Assembly (NCBI RefSeq): GCF_000007345.1
Contig: NC_003552.1
Location: 2,914,001-2,978,000, forward strand
Length of the DNA stretch: 64,000 nt
From: Methanosarcina acetivorans C2A
GTDB taxonomy: Archaea; Halobacteriota; Methanosarcinia; Methanosarcinales; Methanosarcinaceae
Direction of reading: 5' to 3'
Part shown: one piece after another, positions 28,091 through 36,954 of the stretch
Position numbering within the stretch: the first letter of the stretch is position 1
Layout: every line of letters starts with the position of its first letter
The notes under the pieces: model-generated
The model's input: the letters and a program-made list of their open reading frames with translations, nothing else
Told to the model about the DNA's origin: nothing
Database searches by the model: none
Program-made: the position numbers and the translations under genes

Positions 28091-29687
28091 GAGTCTTTTT
28101 AATTTTTTCTGGTTTTTCTTCAATTTCAAGACAACCACAAAATTTCATCCCAATTTGAGCAAATCAATTCACTCATTTAAAAATGTTGATTCATTTACAC
28201 AAGCATTCACCAAAATTTTCCAAATTGTGGAACTATTTTTGTGGGAATTTCCGACAGCTACAGCTATAAGCCATCAAGTTTAAGAACTAATTATTCTCCA
28301 ATTCTAGCATTATCCATATTGGAATCTTGCTCTCATTAAAGGTGAGAAACCTTTCCATTTTCCAGTGCTGAAACACCGTTTGTTGAAAAAAGTAAATAGA
28401 TTGTAACAAAAATTAGTTAGTCCATTATCGGTTTTGAATGACCTTACTTTGTCTACTATATCACATATCAAAGAAAATATTTGTTCCATTGTATTATCTG
28501 TCTCAGGTGTAAAACCTTTTTTCAAGAAGCTCACATTCTTGCTGAAAATCTCTTCGGCATAAGAAATCGCTTTATGAGACGCTTCAGAAAGTTCAAGATC
28601 AGAGTTAAATTCTCGTATCTTCTGAATATGCGCAACAGCACTGATAACCGTATCAGAAAGTATCAATTGAGATATCTCATTGTAGGTAATCTTATCGTTA
28701 TCTGGAATCTCTTCAACAGAACTGAATTCCTCATAATACCTCTTACTAACGTTTTTTAATTGATGAAACACACAAAAAGAATGAGTCACTTCAGGAAAGA
28801 CCATTTTTACGGCTCCAATGATCGCTTTATCCTCATCAGAAACAATCTTTTTGATTTTATCTTCAGGAAATCGGTTCTTTATTCGTATAAAAAGAGGCAT
28901 CAGAGCCTCAATTGTTGGTAACCTCTCAGTTACTTCAAAATCTAAAATGACCTTCTCTTTGGTAGCAACAACGTAAACAGATTTATATCGCATTTTTTTC
29001 CATTCTTTCTTTGTGAGTTTCGTTCCAATAAATTCTTCAAGCTTTTTTTTCCATCCATTCTTGATCCAATTCCCATCAACATACAATGTTTCTTCAAAGC
29101 TAACTCCTTGGTTCAAAAGTTCTTGCTTTGAAAGTTTTGCTAGTTTCTGTTCATATAACCACAATGAAGTGGGACAAGGAGCTCTTCCACAGACATTTAT
29201 TACTCCTTCTGTATATGTTTCCCCAATTCGCCGAGAATTGTGCAGACTGCATCGTCCATCGTATCTGACATTTATTTGTGTATCATAATATTCAGAACTG
29301 TAATTTGCAGAACCCTGAACACCAATAACCCGATCATGATAATGTTTCTTACAAGTGGGACAAAGCCAGTATGTAACATTGAGAGATATAGTGCCGTAAC
29401 GTGATATAATAAAACGAGTGTGATGAGAGTTAACATGTAATTTACTTCCACAACTATCACACTGAGTAGGGGAGAATATAGAGAACATAGGATAGTATCG
29501 ATTTTCAACCAAAACTTTTGGCAAAGGAATTATTATTTTGCCGTCAACTATCGTTTTTATCATTGATTTATCTATTGCAATGTTTCCTTTTCCCATAAAT
29601 AGAAAAAATATATCAATATAATTAAAATTTTATTGTTTTGCACGATATAGAGGGAAAACGAAAAACCAGAAAATAATAAAAAGTCTC
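28091..29687 (-). mobile_element. 1597-bp insertion sequence, copy 1, with 8-bp target duplication
   Basis: Terminal inverted repeats start GAG(T/A)CTTTTTA and continue into TTTTCTGGTTTTTC on both ends. Outside them lies the perfect direct repeat TTCAGCAA (28083-28090 and 29688-29695). One transposase gene on the minus strand fills the element. An 8-bp duplication and about 25-bp ends are like the ISH6 and related MULE/IS256-type families; the family name is an inference. The copy is nearly identical to 49419-51015 (about ten differences noticed), so both moved or were copied recently. Confidence 0.93.
28310..29596 (-). CDS. DDE transposase of the IS (copy 1)
   Basis: 428-aa transposase. An N-terminal zinc-binding-like region has two CxxC pairs (CDSCGS and CPTCKK). 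The catalytic region shows YVDGNWIKNGW (first Asp), KIVSDEDKAIIGAV (second Asp) and TDNTMEQIFS (candidate Glu), separated as in MULE/IS256-like DDE enzymes, with the C-H pattern FCVFHQLKN typical of that superfamily. It is intact. Compared with copy 2 it has Val for Ile in SSVEEIP, Val for Ala in DKVRSF, and Asp for Asn in KTDNG. Confidence 0.9.
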   Translation of the reverse strand: MGKGNIAIDKSMIKTIVDGKIIIPLPKVLVENRYYPMFSIFSPTQCDSCGSKLHVNSHHTRFIISRYGTISLNVTYWLCPTCKKHYHDRVIGVQGSANYSSEYYDTQINVRYDGRCSLHNSRRIGETYTEGVINVCGRAPCPTSLWLYEQKLAKLSKQELLNQGVSFEETLYVDGNWIKNGWKKKLEEFIGTKLTKKEWKKMRYKSVYVVATKEKVILDFEVTERLPTIEALMPLFIRIKNRFPEDKIKKIVSDEDKAIIGAVKMVFPEVTHSFCVFHQLKNVSKRYYEEFSSVEEIPDNDKITYNEISQLILSDTVISAVAHIQKIREFNSDLELSEASHKAISYAEEIFSKNVSFLKKGFTPETDNTMEQIFSLICDIVDKVRSFKTDNGLTNFCYNLFTFFNKRCFSTGKWKGFSPLMRARFQYG

Positions 29688-30121
29688 TTCAGCAACGATA
29701 GAAAAACACAATATGCTGTAATCAGAGCCATAGAAATCATAGGTGAAGCATCTAAAAACTTACCTATTGAAGTGAAGGAAAAATACCGGGATATCCCATG
29801 GAGAGACATGGCCACCATGAGAGATAGACTAATACATGGCTATTTTGGCGTGGACCTGATAATTTTATGGGACACCATAAAACAGGATATACCGCCTCTA
29901 ATTCCTATTTTCAGATTTATTCTTACGGAAATGGAGTAAAATGTCCTTCTTGTCACGCTGGGAACAGGAGTGCAGTCTTTCTGAAAGTCTCTTTCTATAT
30001 CATGAGTCAAATCGGAAAATAGTACAGGCTGAAGCCCCATCTCTTAAATAGCAGAAACATAGAATCATCTTTTGTTCAGGAATAACTCTTAACCGAATTT
30101 TGCTTAACTGTGGTGATCATC

Positions 30122-30466
30122 ATGGCAAGAATACTTTCAGAAACAGATATTGGGATCTTAAAGACGCTCGCTCCTGAGTGTGAAGGGCTTCTCTGTTCGG
30201 GTTCGGGAGTGCCCTATCGTTCCATTCTTCCGCCCCTGGCAAACCACTACTCAAAGGATGCAGCCGATTTCCTGAGGAGGATTAAGATGCTGTCCATGTA
30301 CGAACTTGAATACCTTATCAGGCTCATTTTGTCAGGAGAAGAAAGCCTGGGCTGCGTTCCATTTGATTACATGAACCTCTTTGTGGAAAATGTCTCCGAA
30401 AGGATGGGGGAAGAAGTAGCAGCTCAGGTCAAAAAAACATATGAAAACTCCGAATGTCCGGCCTGA
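30122..30466 (+). CDS. Conserved hypothetical protein, about 114 aa
   Basis: Small soluble acidic protein (MARILSETDIGILKTLAPEC onward) that I do not recognise. The ATG at 30122 follows GGTGATCATC, a good match to the archaeal Shine-Dalgarno sequence; GTG codons at 30110 and 30113 would extend it by three or four residues. It contains three Cys (LAPECEGLLC and LGCVPF) and helical segments. It stands alone on the plus strand after the HEPN remnant. Confidence 0.6.
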   Translation: MARILSETDIGILKTLAPECEGLLCSGSGVPYRSILPPLANHYSKDAADFLRRIKMLSMYELEYLIRLILSGEESLGCVPFDYMNLFVENVSERMGEEVAAQVKKTYENSECPA

Positions 30467-30477
30467 AAACCTGATTG

Positions 30478-30536
30478 AAAGAGAGAAAGAAGAAAAAAGA
30501 AAGAAGAAAAAAGAAAGAAGAAAAAAGAAGATAGAG
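30478..30536. repeat. Purine-only GAAAGAAGAAAAAA repeats
   Basis: A run of A and G only, with GAAAGAAGAAAAAA repeated about three times, lies between convergent genes. It may act in transcription termination for both or be a replication-slippage product. Confidence 0.7.
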
Positions 30537-30658
30537 AAGGCAGGTTATATAAAGAAGATAGAGAAGATGGATTCTATTTGCTTAAAGGGCCTGGTACTCT
30601 GGATCTGAGGATCTTAGACATATACCGTTGTTGATCAATTAAAATCCGGATAAGCTGT

Positions 30659-32044
30659 TCAGGTTCTTCCGTATTTATCTTCTAACCTTTCTATGTCGTC
30701 CTCTCCAAGGTAATCGCCCTGTGCTACCTCGATGAATACCAGGTTCTGAATGCCTGTGTTTTTTATGCGGTGTATTTCGTTTACGGGAATGTCAACCGTA
30801 TCTCCTACAAGAACCTTGAGATAATCACTGTTTTTAGTTACAAGGCCTTCGCCGCTGACCACATACCAGTGTTCATTTCTGTGAGCATGGCGCTGGAGTG
30901 AGATTTGTTCCTGTGGCAGGACCGTAATGCGTTTGACCTTATATCCCGGTTTTTGGGCGAGGATCTCGTAGAAGCCCCAGGGCCTTTTTGCTTCACGTTT
31001 TCGTTTTTCTAGAATTGTCTCGTAAACCCTGATATAGTCCTCTACCATCCGGTCAACAGAGAAGCGTTTTTCCACGCTTTCCCGGCATCTCCTGCGGGAG
31101 ATGGAGTTAAGCTTTTCGACAGCCTCTGCAGCTTCGGTTACGTTATTTACAAGGAATCCGGTCTCGCCGTCCATAATCAGTTCAGGCATTGCACCCCTGT
31201 TTATTGCAATTATGGGTGTCCCGCAGGCAAGGGCTTCGACCACCCCGAGCCCGAAGGCTTCTTCATAATTGATCATGTGCAGGAGAGCATAGGCATTTGA
31301 AAGCAGCTCTTTTTTGCGCTCCTGGCTTACATGCCCTTCGTAAACGATCTGGTCATTATCGATGTGGGGCTCAACTTCATTTTTAAAATATTCAGGGTCT
31401 GCAATAAAACCGGCCATTCTCAATTTCCTGCCTGCTTTTTTTGCAACTTCTATCGCTTCTTTTGCACCTTTTTCCCTGTGGATGCGCGAGATAAAAAGAA
31501 GATAGTCCTCAGGCCTGTCATTAAAAGGAAAAGTCTCGATGTCTATCCCGTGCCTGACTGTCGCTATATAATCCAGCTCATTGCACCTGTAGGCATCACT
31601 TATGGAGACATAAAAAGTGCTGTTGTTATATTTTTTATAGACCGGCAGAATTTTCCTTGAAGAAAAGCCATGTATGGTTGTTACAACCGGCGTGTCTACA
31701 AGCCCGCTGTAGGTGAGCGGCAGGTAATCAAAGTGATTGTGGATTATATCAAATTCATTTGCCCTTTCAAAGACCTCTGAGATATGCAGGCCCTCGTATA
31801 CCTTTCTTACCATATCTTTATCTTCTTCGTAAGGCCTTGGGCATACCGCGTGAAGTTCGCCTGCGGTGTGCGAGTCCGCTGTTGCAAACAGCGTAACCTC
31901 AATCCCTCGTTTTACCAGACCCTCGGTTAATAAGGAGACCATGTATTCCCATGGCCCATACTTTTTAGGTGGCGTGCTCCAGGCAATCGGAGATAACATC
32001 GCAATTTTGATTAAGCTCCCCCCGGTATTTTGGTTAAGATCCAT
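30659..32044 (-). CDS. GT4 glycosyltransferase fused to a C-terminal mannose-6-P isomerase-like cupin
   Basis: 461 aa in two parts. Residues about 10-345 are a GT-B family 4 glycosyltransferase: N-terminal MLSPIAWSTPPKKYGPWEYM, and the donor-site motif EEAFGLGVVEALACGTPII (E-x7-E type). Residues about 350-460 are a type II phosphomannose-isomerase cupin: RPWGFYEIL, QISLQRHAHRNEHWYVVSGEG and the C-terminal VFIEVAQGDYLGEDDI. Such cupins normally belong to GDP-mannose-forming enzymes, so a mannose sugar substrate is likely. ATG preceded by TAGGGG. Third gene of a minus-strand operon; only 12 bp after the GH130 gene. Confidence 0.85.
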   Translation of the reverse strand: MDLNQNTGGSLIKIAMLSPIAWSTPPKKYGPWEYMVSLLTEGLVKRGIEVTLFATADSHTAGELHAVCPRPYEEDKDMVRKVYEGLHISEVFERANEFDIIHNHFDYLPLTYSGLVDTPVVTTIHGFSSRKILPVYKKYNNSTFYVSISDAYRCNELDYIATVRHGIDIETFPFNDRPEDYLLFISRIHREKGAKEAIEVAKKAGRKLRMAGFIADPEYFKNEVEPHIDNDQIVYEGHVSQERKKELLSNAYALLHMINYEEAFGLGVVEALACGTPIIAINRGAMPELIMDGETGFLVNNVTEAAEAVEKLNSISRRRCRESVEKRFSVDRMVEDYIRVYETILEKRKREAKRPWGFYEILAQKPGYKVKRITVLPQEQISLQRHAHRNEHWYVVSGEGLVTKNSDYLKVLVGDTVDIPVNEIHRIKNTGIQNLVFIEVAQGDYLGEDDIERLEDKYGRT

Positions 32045-32056
32045 TTCCCCTAATTG

Positions 32057-33064
32057 TTATTCGAAAACGGTATGCCTGTGCCCTTCAAAAGACCTGCAGA
32101 ACTCTGCTGGACATTGCTCCTCAGGGCACTCGTGGATATACTCCAGAACATCGTGAAGTTTTGCACTTGCCAGGGATACCGATGTATCCGCACTCCCGTA
32201 ATAGAGACGGATCTGGTCATCATGCAGGACCCAACCGCAGGGAAAAACAACATCATTAACATCTCCACTGCGTTCATACAGTTCTCTAGGCCCGAAAACC
32301 CATCCTTCGGACCTGTGGAGGACTTTCCTCGGGTCTTCAAGGTCAAGGAGAGCCATTCCAAGCCGATAACTTAATTTTGACGTTGTAGGACGCACTCCGT
32401 GGTACATGATTAACCATCCGTCGTATGTACGAATTGGCTGGGGAGATAAGCCTATCTTCCGGGCGTCCCACCACCCTCCTTCTCTGGCATACAGCAGAAC
32501 CTGATGGTCTCCCCAGTGCCGCATATCCGGGGAAAAAGAAATCCAGATATTTGCCTTTGCCCCGCTCATCGAAGAGACCGGCCTGTGCAACATTGCCCAT
32601 TTTCCGTTAAACCGTACCGGAAAGAGAGCAGAATCCTTATTTTCAGGAGGCATGGTAGCTCCTATCCGCTCGAAATTACGGAAATCCTTGGTAAGAGCCA
32701 GGGATGTCAGGGGTCCGGAGTCCGAAAAAGCGGTGTACGCCACAGCCCATCTACCCATCTCATCAATATAAGTTATACGCGGGTCTTCAATGCCGTAGAT
32801 CTCTTCAGGGTAGTTAACAGTATCCGGAGTTAAGGTTGGTTCGGTGTCGATTTCCCAGCCGTCTATCCCGTTATTACTCCTGGCTACCGTAAAGTGAGAA
32901 AAGCCCCTATGGTCTTCAACCCTCACCAGCAAGAGAGTTTTGCTTTCAACCATGGCAGCTGCAGGGTTAAACACCGAATTAGCCTGATACGGCCAGTCTT
33001 CAACTGTAAGTATGGGATTTTTCTTATGCCTTACAAACAATTCTCCGTGGTCCTTCCAGATCAT
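32057..33064 (-). CDS. GH130 family beta-mannoside phosphorylase or hydrolase
   Basis: 335-aa five-bladed beta-propeller enzyme of glycoside hydrolase family 130. Typical motifs are RHKKNPIL at the start, SVFNPAA, LLVRVEDHRG, the central YGIEDPRITYID with the catalytic-region Asp, and GGWWDARKIGLSPQPI. GH130 enzymes usually phosphorolyse beta-mannosides; whether this one is a phosphorylase or hydrolase cannot be read reliably. It is flanked by two GT4 genes with gaps of 11 and 12 bp, so it probably works on the same cytoplasmic mannose-containing glycan. Confidence 0.87.
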   Translation of the reverse strand: MIWKDHGELFVRHKKNPILTVEDWPYQANSVFNPAAAMVESKTLLLVRVEDHRGFSHFTVARSNNGIDGWEIDTEPTLTPDTVNYPEEIYGIEDPRITYIDEMGRWAVAYTAFSDSGPLTSLALTKDFRNFERIGATMPPENKDSALFPVRFNGKWAMLHRPVSSMSGAKANIWISFSPDMRHWGDHQVLLYAREGGWWDARKIGLSPQPIRTYDGWLIMYHGVRPTTSKLSYRLGMALLDLEDPRKVLHRSEGWVFGPRELYERSGDVNDVVFPCGWVLHDDQIRLYYGSADTSVSLASAKLHDVLEYIHECPEEQCPAEFCRSFEGHRHTVFE

Positions 33065-33075
33065 GTTCTCACTTC

Positions 33076-35460
33076 TCAGTCGATTCGATTTGCTGCTAAC
33101 AGGTTCTTTTTCTTTGTCAGGCCCTCGCTCCTTACTGCGGGCTGAAATAGGGCACTATAGGCTTCATCTGCGTATTTATTTAAGGAGCTTAAAGCCAGGA
33201 GGAAGCAGATTACGGATTCTGCGCCCTGGTTGCAGTTCATCCCATCACAGTTGAGCCCGTCGCAGACTGCACCTGTTAATGAGTCATACATGGGAATTTG
33301 CAGGCGGTTTCTGCCCAGGAAATATTCAAAAGAGTACCTTGCAAGTTCCAGATATTTTCTCACCCGGACAGCCTCGTAGGCTGAAATGTAAGCCTGAGTC
33401 AGGTAGCCCGCTTCGATTGGTTGCTGGTCAAAAATCGGTTTCTCTCCGTTCCAGGAGTACCAGCCCTTATTTCCAACTATATCAAAAAAGTCGCCTTTCC
33501 ACTGGGTTTCGGTAAGGAAGTCCAGAGTGTCAAGCCCGGCTTTTCTGTAAGTGCGGTCTTTGGTATAGTTATACGCAAGGATCAGGGATTCACTCAGTTT
33601 TGCATTGCTGTAGGTCACTGTGGGTTCAAACCATTCCCAACCTTCTTTTCTATTAGCCTCATACAGGTCGACCAGAGAATCGGCATGGCTGAGAAATATG
33701 GATTCAAAAGTATCCCTGTCTATAAGGGAGTCTACAGCCCTGACAGCATCCCTGCGAGAGTTAAATATGGATTCAAAAGAGTCTGCATCCACGCCTGCCC
33801 TGAGCATCTCATACAGCCCGCACATTGTGTAGGCTTTTGCCCGCGGGTAGCTCAAATTTTTCATCTGTGTTCCGGCTTTACTGATGAGCGTGTGTGCAAG
33901 AGTACGCATGTTTTTTGAGAGATAAGGGCAGCTTATCACGTACCCAAGCCCATAGACTGCACGCCCGAGAGTGTCTTCACTGCCTTCTTCGTCCAGAAAG
34001 TCTCTTTTATAGCTCATGAAGTTGTGGAAGTGTCCTGTGTCAGTCTGGGCATGTTCGAGAAAGCTCATGTAGGTAGTAATCAATTTCCAGAGCTCTTCGG
34101 ATTTTTCCTGGCTGTCGATAAGCTGGATCAGGGCAGCAAGCCCTCTGCCCACATCATCGGTACTGTACCCGTAATGCCGGGCCGGAACCCCCAGATTGGT
34201 ATGCTGGATAATCCCCACGTTATCGGTCAGTAGTTTGAGGTGGTCGAGTTTTATTTCGGGCAGCTGGTCCGGCAGGAAATTGAACCGATTTTTAGTTCCG
34301 GAGTAGGGCCTGTATTGTTTTAAAGCCTTGGTAAAAACCGCGTTATATTCTTTTCCTATATTTTTCCAGGTCATTTTTCTCCCGAAATCGTAGGCATTTC
34401 TGCGCATTTTGTCACACTCTTCTGGGTTTTCGATTAAGTATAAAAGCGAATTTTTAAAGCCTTCAGCGTATCCGAAATCAACGAGTAAACCCCTGTTCTC
34501 GGAAAGCATTTCCTGGGCGTACCAGTAAGGGGTGGATACTATTGCTTTTCCCATCCCAATCGCGTAGGTAAGAGCACCGCTTACAATCTGTTCTCTGGAA
34601 AGATAGGGAGAGACGTAGATGTCACTGGCAAGGATATAATTGCAGAGCTCTTCTTTTTCTACAAATTTATCGTGAAACAGTACGTTCTTCTCGAGCCCCA
34701 GTTCGGAAACCCTGTTCGTGAGATACTGTCTGTAGGTTTCTCCATGTTGTTTCTTGACCACCGGATGAGTGGCACCCAGTATGAGGTAAACAAGGTCAGG
34801 ATACTGGCTTACTAGCTCCGGGAGAGCTTCGAGCATACTTTCGATACCTTTATTCTGACTCAGCAGACCAAAGGTGAGGAGAAGAGGAGAGCCCTTCAGG
34901 TCCAGTTTCTGTTTATACTTGTTGCAGTTGTTAAATGGATAATCAGGTAAGCCGTGAAAAATCATCTCGATTTTTTCATCCGGAACTTTATATACTTCTT
35001 TTAACATCTCGACTGCAGTCTGGCTCATTACAACCAGCTTTTCGGAATATCTTATGAGCTTTTCTGTGGATATACGGTATTCCGGTTCCGGTTCCTTTAT
35101 TATCGTATGCATAGTGGTAATTACAGGCTTGCTTATTCCTGAAAGCAGAGCAAAAATGTAATCTCCCGCGTTTCCCCAGAAAAGCCCGAATTCATGTTGA
35201 AGGCATACGATATCCGCATCGGACTGGTTTATAAAATCTGCAGCCCTGTAGTAATCTTCAAGTCTGTTTCTTTCTATTTGAAAAACGACCTCTTCAGGAT
35301 AGTTGTAAATTTCGGAAGGGTCATTAAGGGCAATGACTTCGCAATGTATATCGTCATGCACCCCGGATACTGAATTTAAAAGATCAAAAGTAAATGTTGC
35401 AATCCCACATTCTTTCGGAACATAAGTTCCTATAAACAAGACTTTCAGCTGTTTATTCAA
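33076..35460 (-). CDS. GT4 glycosyltransferase with large C-terminal alpha-toroid-like domain
   Basis: 794 aa. Residues 1-390 are a GT-B glycosyltransferase (KVLFIGTYVPKECGIATFTF, LLTFGLLSQNKGIESMLEAL, SREQIVSGALTYAIGMGKA). Residues about 410-775 are a second, helical domain with repeated YNYTKDRTY/EAGYLTQAY-like segments and GLGYVISCPY, resembling a six-hairpin glycosidase barrel. The fusion suggests making and trimming of one glycan. The start is TTG at 35460, preceded by GTGGGGGAA at a good distance; no in-frame ATG lies near, and the GT fold begins directly after it. First gene of the operon; 30-bp tandem repeats lie just upstream. Confidence 0.86.
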   Translation of the reverse strand: MNKQLKVLFIGTYVPKECGIATFTFDLLNSVSGVHDDIHCEVIALNDPSEIYNYPEEVVFQIERNRLEDYYRAADFINQSDADIVCLQHEFGLFWGNAGDYIFALLSGISKPVITTMHTIIKEPEPEYRISTEKLIRYSEKLVVMSQTAVEMLKEVYKVPDEKIEMIFHGLPDYPFNNCNKYKQKLDLKGSPLLLTFGLLSQNKGIESMLEALPELVSQYPDLVYLILGATHPVVKKQHGETYRQYLTNRVSELGLEKNVLFHDKFVEKEELCNYILASDIYVSPYLSREQIVSGALTYAIGMGKAIVSTPYWYAQEMLSENRGLLVDFGYAEGFKNSLLYLIENPEECDKMRRNAYDFGRKMTWKNIGKEYNAVFTKALKQYRPYSGTKNRFNFLPDQLPEIKLDHLKLLTDNVGIIQHTNLGVPARHYGYSTDDVGRGLAALIQLIDSQEKSEELWKLITTYMSFLEHAQTDTGHFHNFMSYKRDFLDEEGSEDTLGRAVYGLGYVISCPYLSKNMRTLAHTLISKAGTQMKNLSYPRAKAYTMCGLYEMLRAGVDADSFESIFNSRRDAVRAVDSLIDRDTFESIFLSHADSLVDLYEANRKEGWEWFEPTVTYSNAKLSESLILAYNYTKDRTYRKAGLDTLDFLTETQWKGDFFDIVGNKGWYSWNGEKPIFDQQPIEAGYLTQAYISAYEAVRVRKYLELARYSFEYFLGRNRLQIPMYDSLTGAVCDGLNCDGMNCNQGAESVICFLLALSSLNKYADEAYSALFQPAVRSEGLTKKKNLLAANRID

Positions 35461-35520
35461 CTTTTTTCCCCCACTTAAAGGAATCAGGTCCGTACTTCCC
35501 GCTTTCGGAGTTTAAAGCAC

Positions 35521-35731
35521 TTAATTAGGTATTTTCCCCACTTAATAATACTTAACCAAGTGTTTTCTCCACTTAATAACATTTATTTAAGCATTTTTTC
35601 ACTTGATAACATTTATTTAAGCATTTTTTCACTTGATAACATTTATTTAAGCATTTTTTCACTTGATAACATTTATTTAAGCATTTTTTCACTTAATTAT
35701 ATTTATTTAAGCATTTTTTTCACTTAACCAC
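35521..35731. repeat. 30-bp tandem repeats upstream of the glycan operon
   Basis: Seven units of 30 bp. Those at 35581, 35611, 35641 and 35671 are almost exact: ATTTATTTAAGCATTTTTTC followed by ACTTGATAAC. The units at 35521, 35551 and 35701 are degenerate. They lie 60-270 bp before the TTG start of the operon, so the repeats fall in the promoter or leader. Each unit contains a TATA-like ATTTATTTAA, so the number of units could alter transcription. Confidence 0.9.
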
Positions 35732-36936
35732 TTTATCAAACTCGTACTCCCTGTTAATCAAATTGCATTTCATTAACCGCATATATCCATCAGAAAATAT
35801 GCATTGTCTAAAAAAATACAAAGTCAAAAACATATTGTTCTTTTTGAAAATTCTGACCATAACCGCTTAATTTACTGCTAAAAAGCGAGAAATACAACCC
35901 CCAAACGAGCATTCACTTTGCTAAAACTTAGTCAAATGAGTAACAAAATATTGATTAGATATAGGAAATGTATTCACTTATATTTAATATTATTTATAAA
36001 TATAATTTAACTAGTTAACGAAAATAGGTAATGAAACTTCAGGAAAATATTGTTCTCTTAAAAGTCCTATTAGTTCCTTTAAACTAAAAATAATAGGAGC
36101 CAAATCAGGCAGCTGAAAAAGCTTAAATTCTTTTTTTGCTTCCTGCTGTTACTGTGTACAGCATGACCATTTTTCACAGAATTTCAGCTTACAGATCTTG
36201 AACATGAATTCTTTTTTTGTCCAGATCGATTTTTATCTAATTAAACATGCTCTGATATATGTAACAGAATTCAACAAAAATTTTTTTAAGGTTTATCTTT
36301 AGACTCTGTTCCTTCTCTCCGCAACCTGACTCCAGCTTCACAGGGCATAGAAAAAATTCGTAATTATACGAATGAGTTCAAAGTTGTCAGGGCATAAATG
36401 CAGAAAATCCTTGTTCATAAAAGATTAAAGACTTTTGAATAATATATCCGGCCTCTTATTATAAGGCAAAACTTGTCTATAGATGACGCTTTTTGGGTTC
36501 CTGTATTCACACAAAATTTTTTTCACGAAACAGTCTAAAATTATTATTCAAGTTTCGCAAATATTTTTATAATATAACACATAAAGTACGGTATAACTTA
36601 CTAAATTAATTAAATCTATTAAACATAATTTGTTTACTCTGTTAATTTCTGCAAGTCTATTCAAGTAAAAAAAATCAAATCCTGTAAAATAAAGGGTCTA
36701 TGCTATCTTTAATTTTCTGCCCTGAGAAGATAGCCCTGATCCGAAGACATTTTAGGATTAATTCTGGAATCCAAAACTATGATAGTGGATACTATCTGCC
36801 AGATCCGATCTTGTCCCCCTGAAAGTACGAATTACGATCAAAGTAGATCCCAGATCCGAATCTTGACGCTCAAAAAACCTGAATAAACAGAACAAATTTT
36901 TAGGTGAATTTAGACGAAACTTTATTAAATAGAATT
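35732..36936. other. AT-rich intergenic region between divergent operons
   Basis: About 1.2 kb between the glycan operon and the beta-helix protein gene. All frames are broken by stops. It must contain the promoters for both divergent units. I see no RNA gene or strong inverted repeat. Confidence 0.6.
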
Positions 36937-36954
36937 AAGGTGATAGCTCTGTTG
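36937..36954 (+). promoter_or_regulatory. Ribosome-binding site that points to a TTG start
   Basis: AAGGTGATA at 36937-36945 is a near-perfect match to the archaeal anti-Shine-Dalgarno sequence and lies 6 bases before TTG at 36952. A GTG upstream at 36904 is in frame but has no comparable site. Confidence 0.7.

Larger units (their letters stand above)
27990..29939 (+). pseudogene. HEPN (DUF86) toxin gene split by an insertion sequence
   Basis: The reading frame starts at 27990 (MNSRVAGDYIEDILNAML), is cut at 28090 by the IS, and resumes after 29695. Removing the 1597-bp IS and one copy of the 8-bp duplication restores a single 114-aa frame that joins EYSYDQFS to NDRKTQYAV. The second part holds the HEPN RNase motif R-x4-H in RDRLIHGYF. 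So the toxin was complete before the insertion and is now inactive unless the IS excises precisely. Confidence 0.92.

Noticed and set aside
35521-35731. Possible CRISPR array
   Set aside because: The 30-bp units follow each other without spacers, so they are plain tandem repeats; no cas gene is present.
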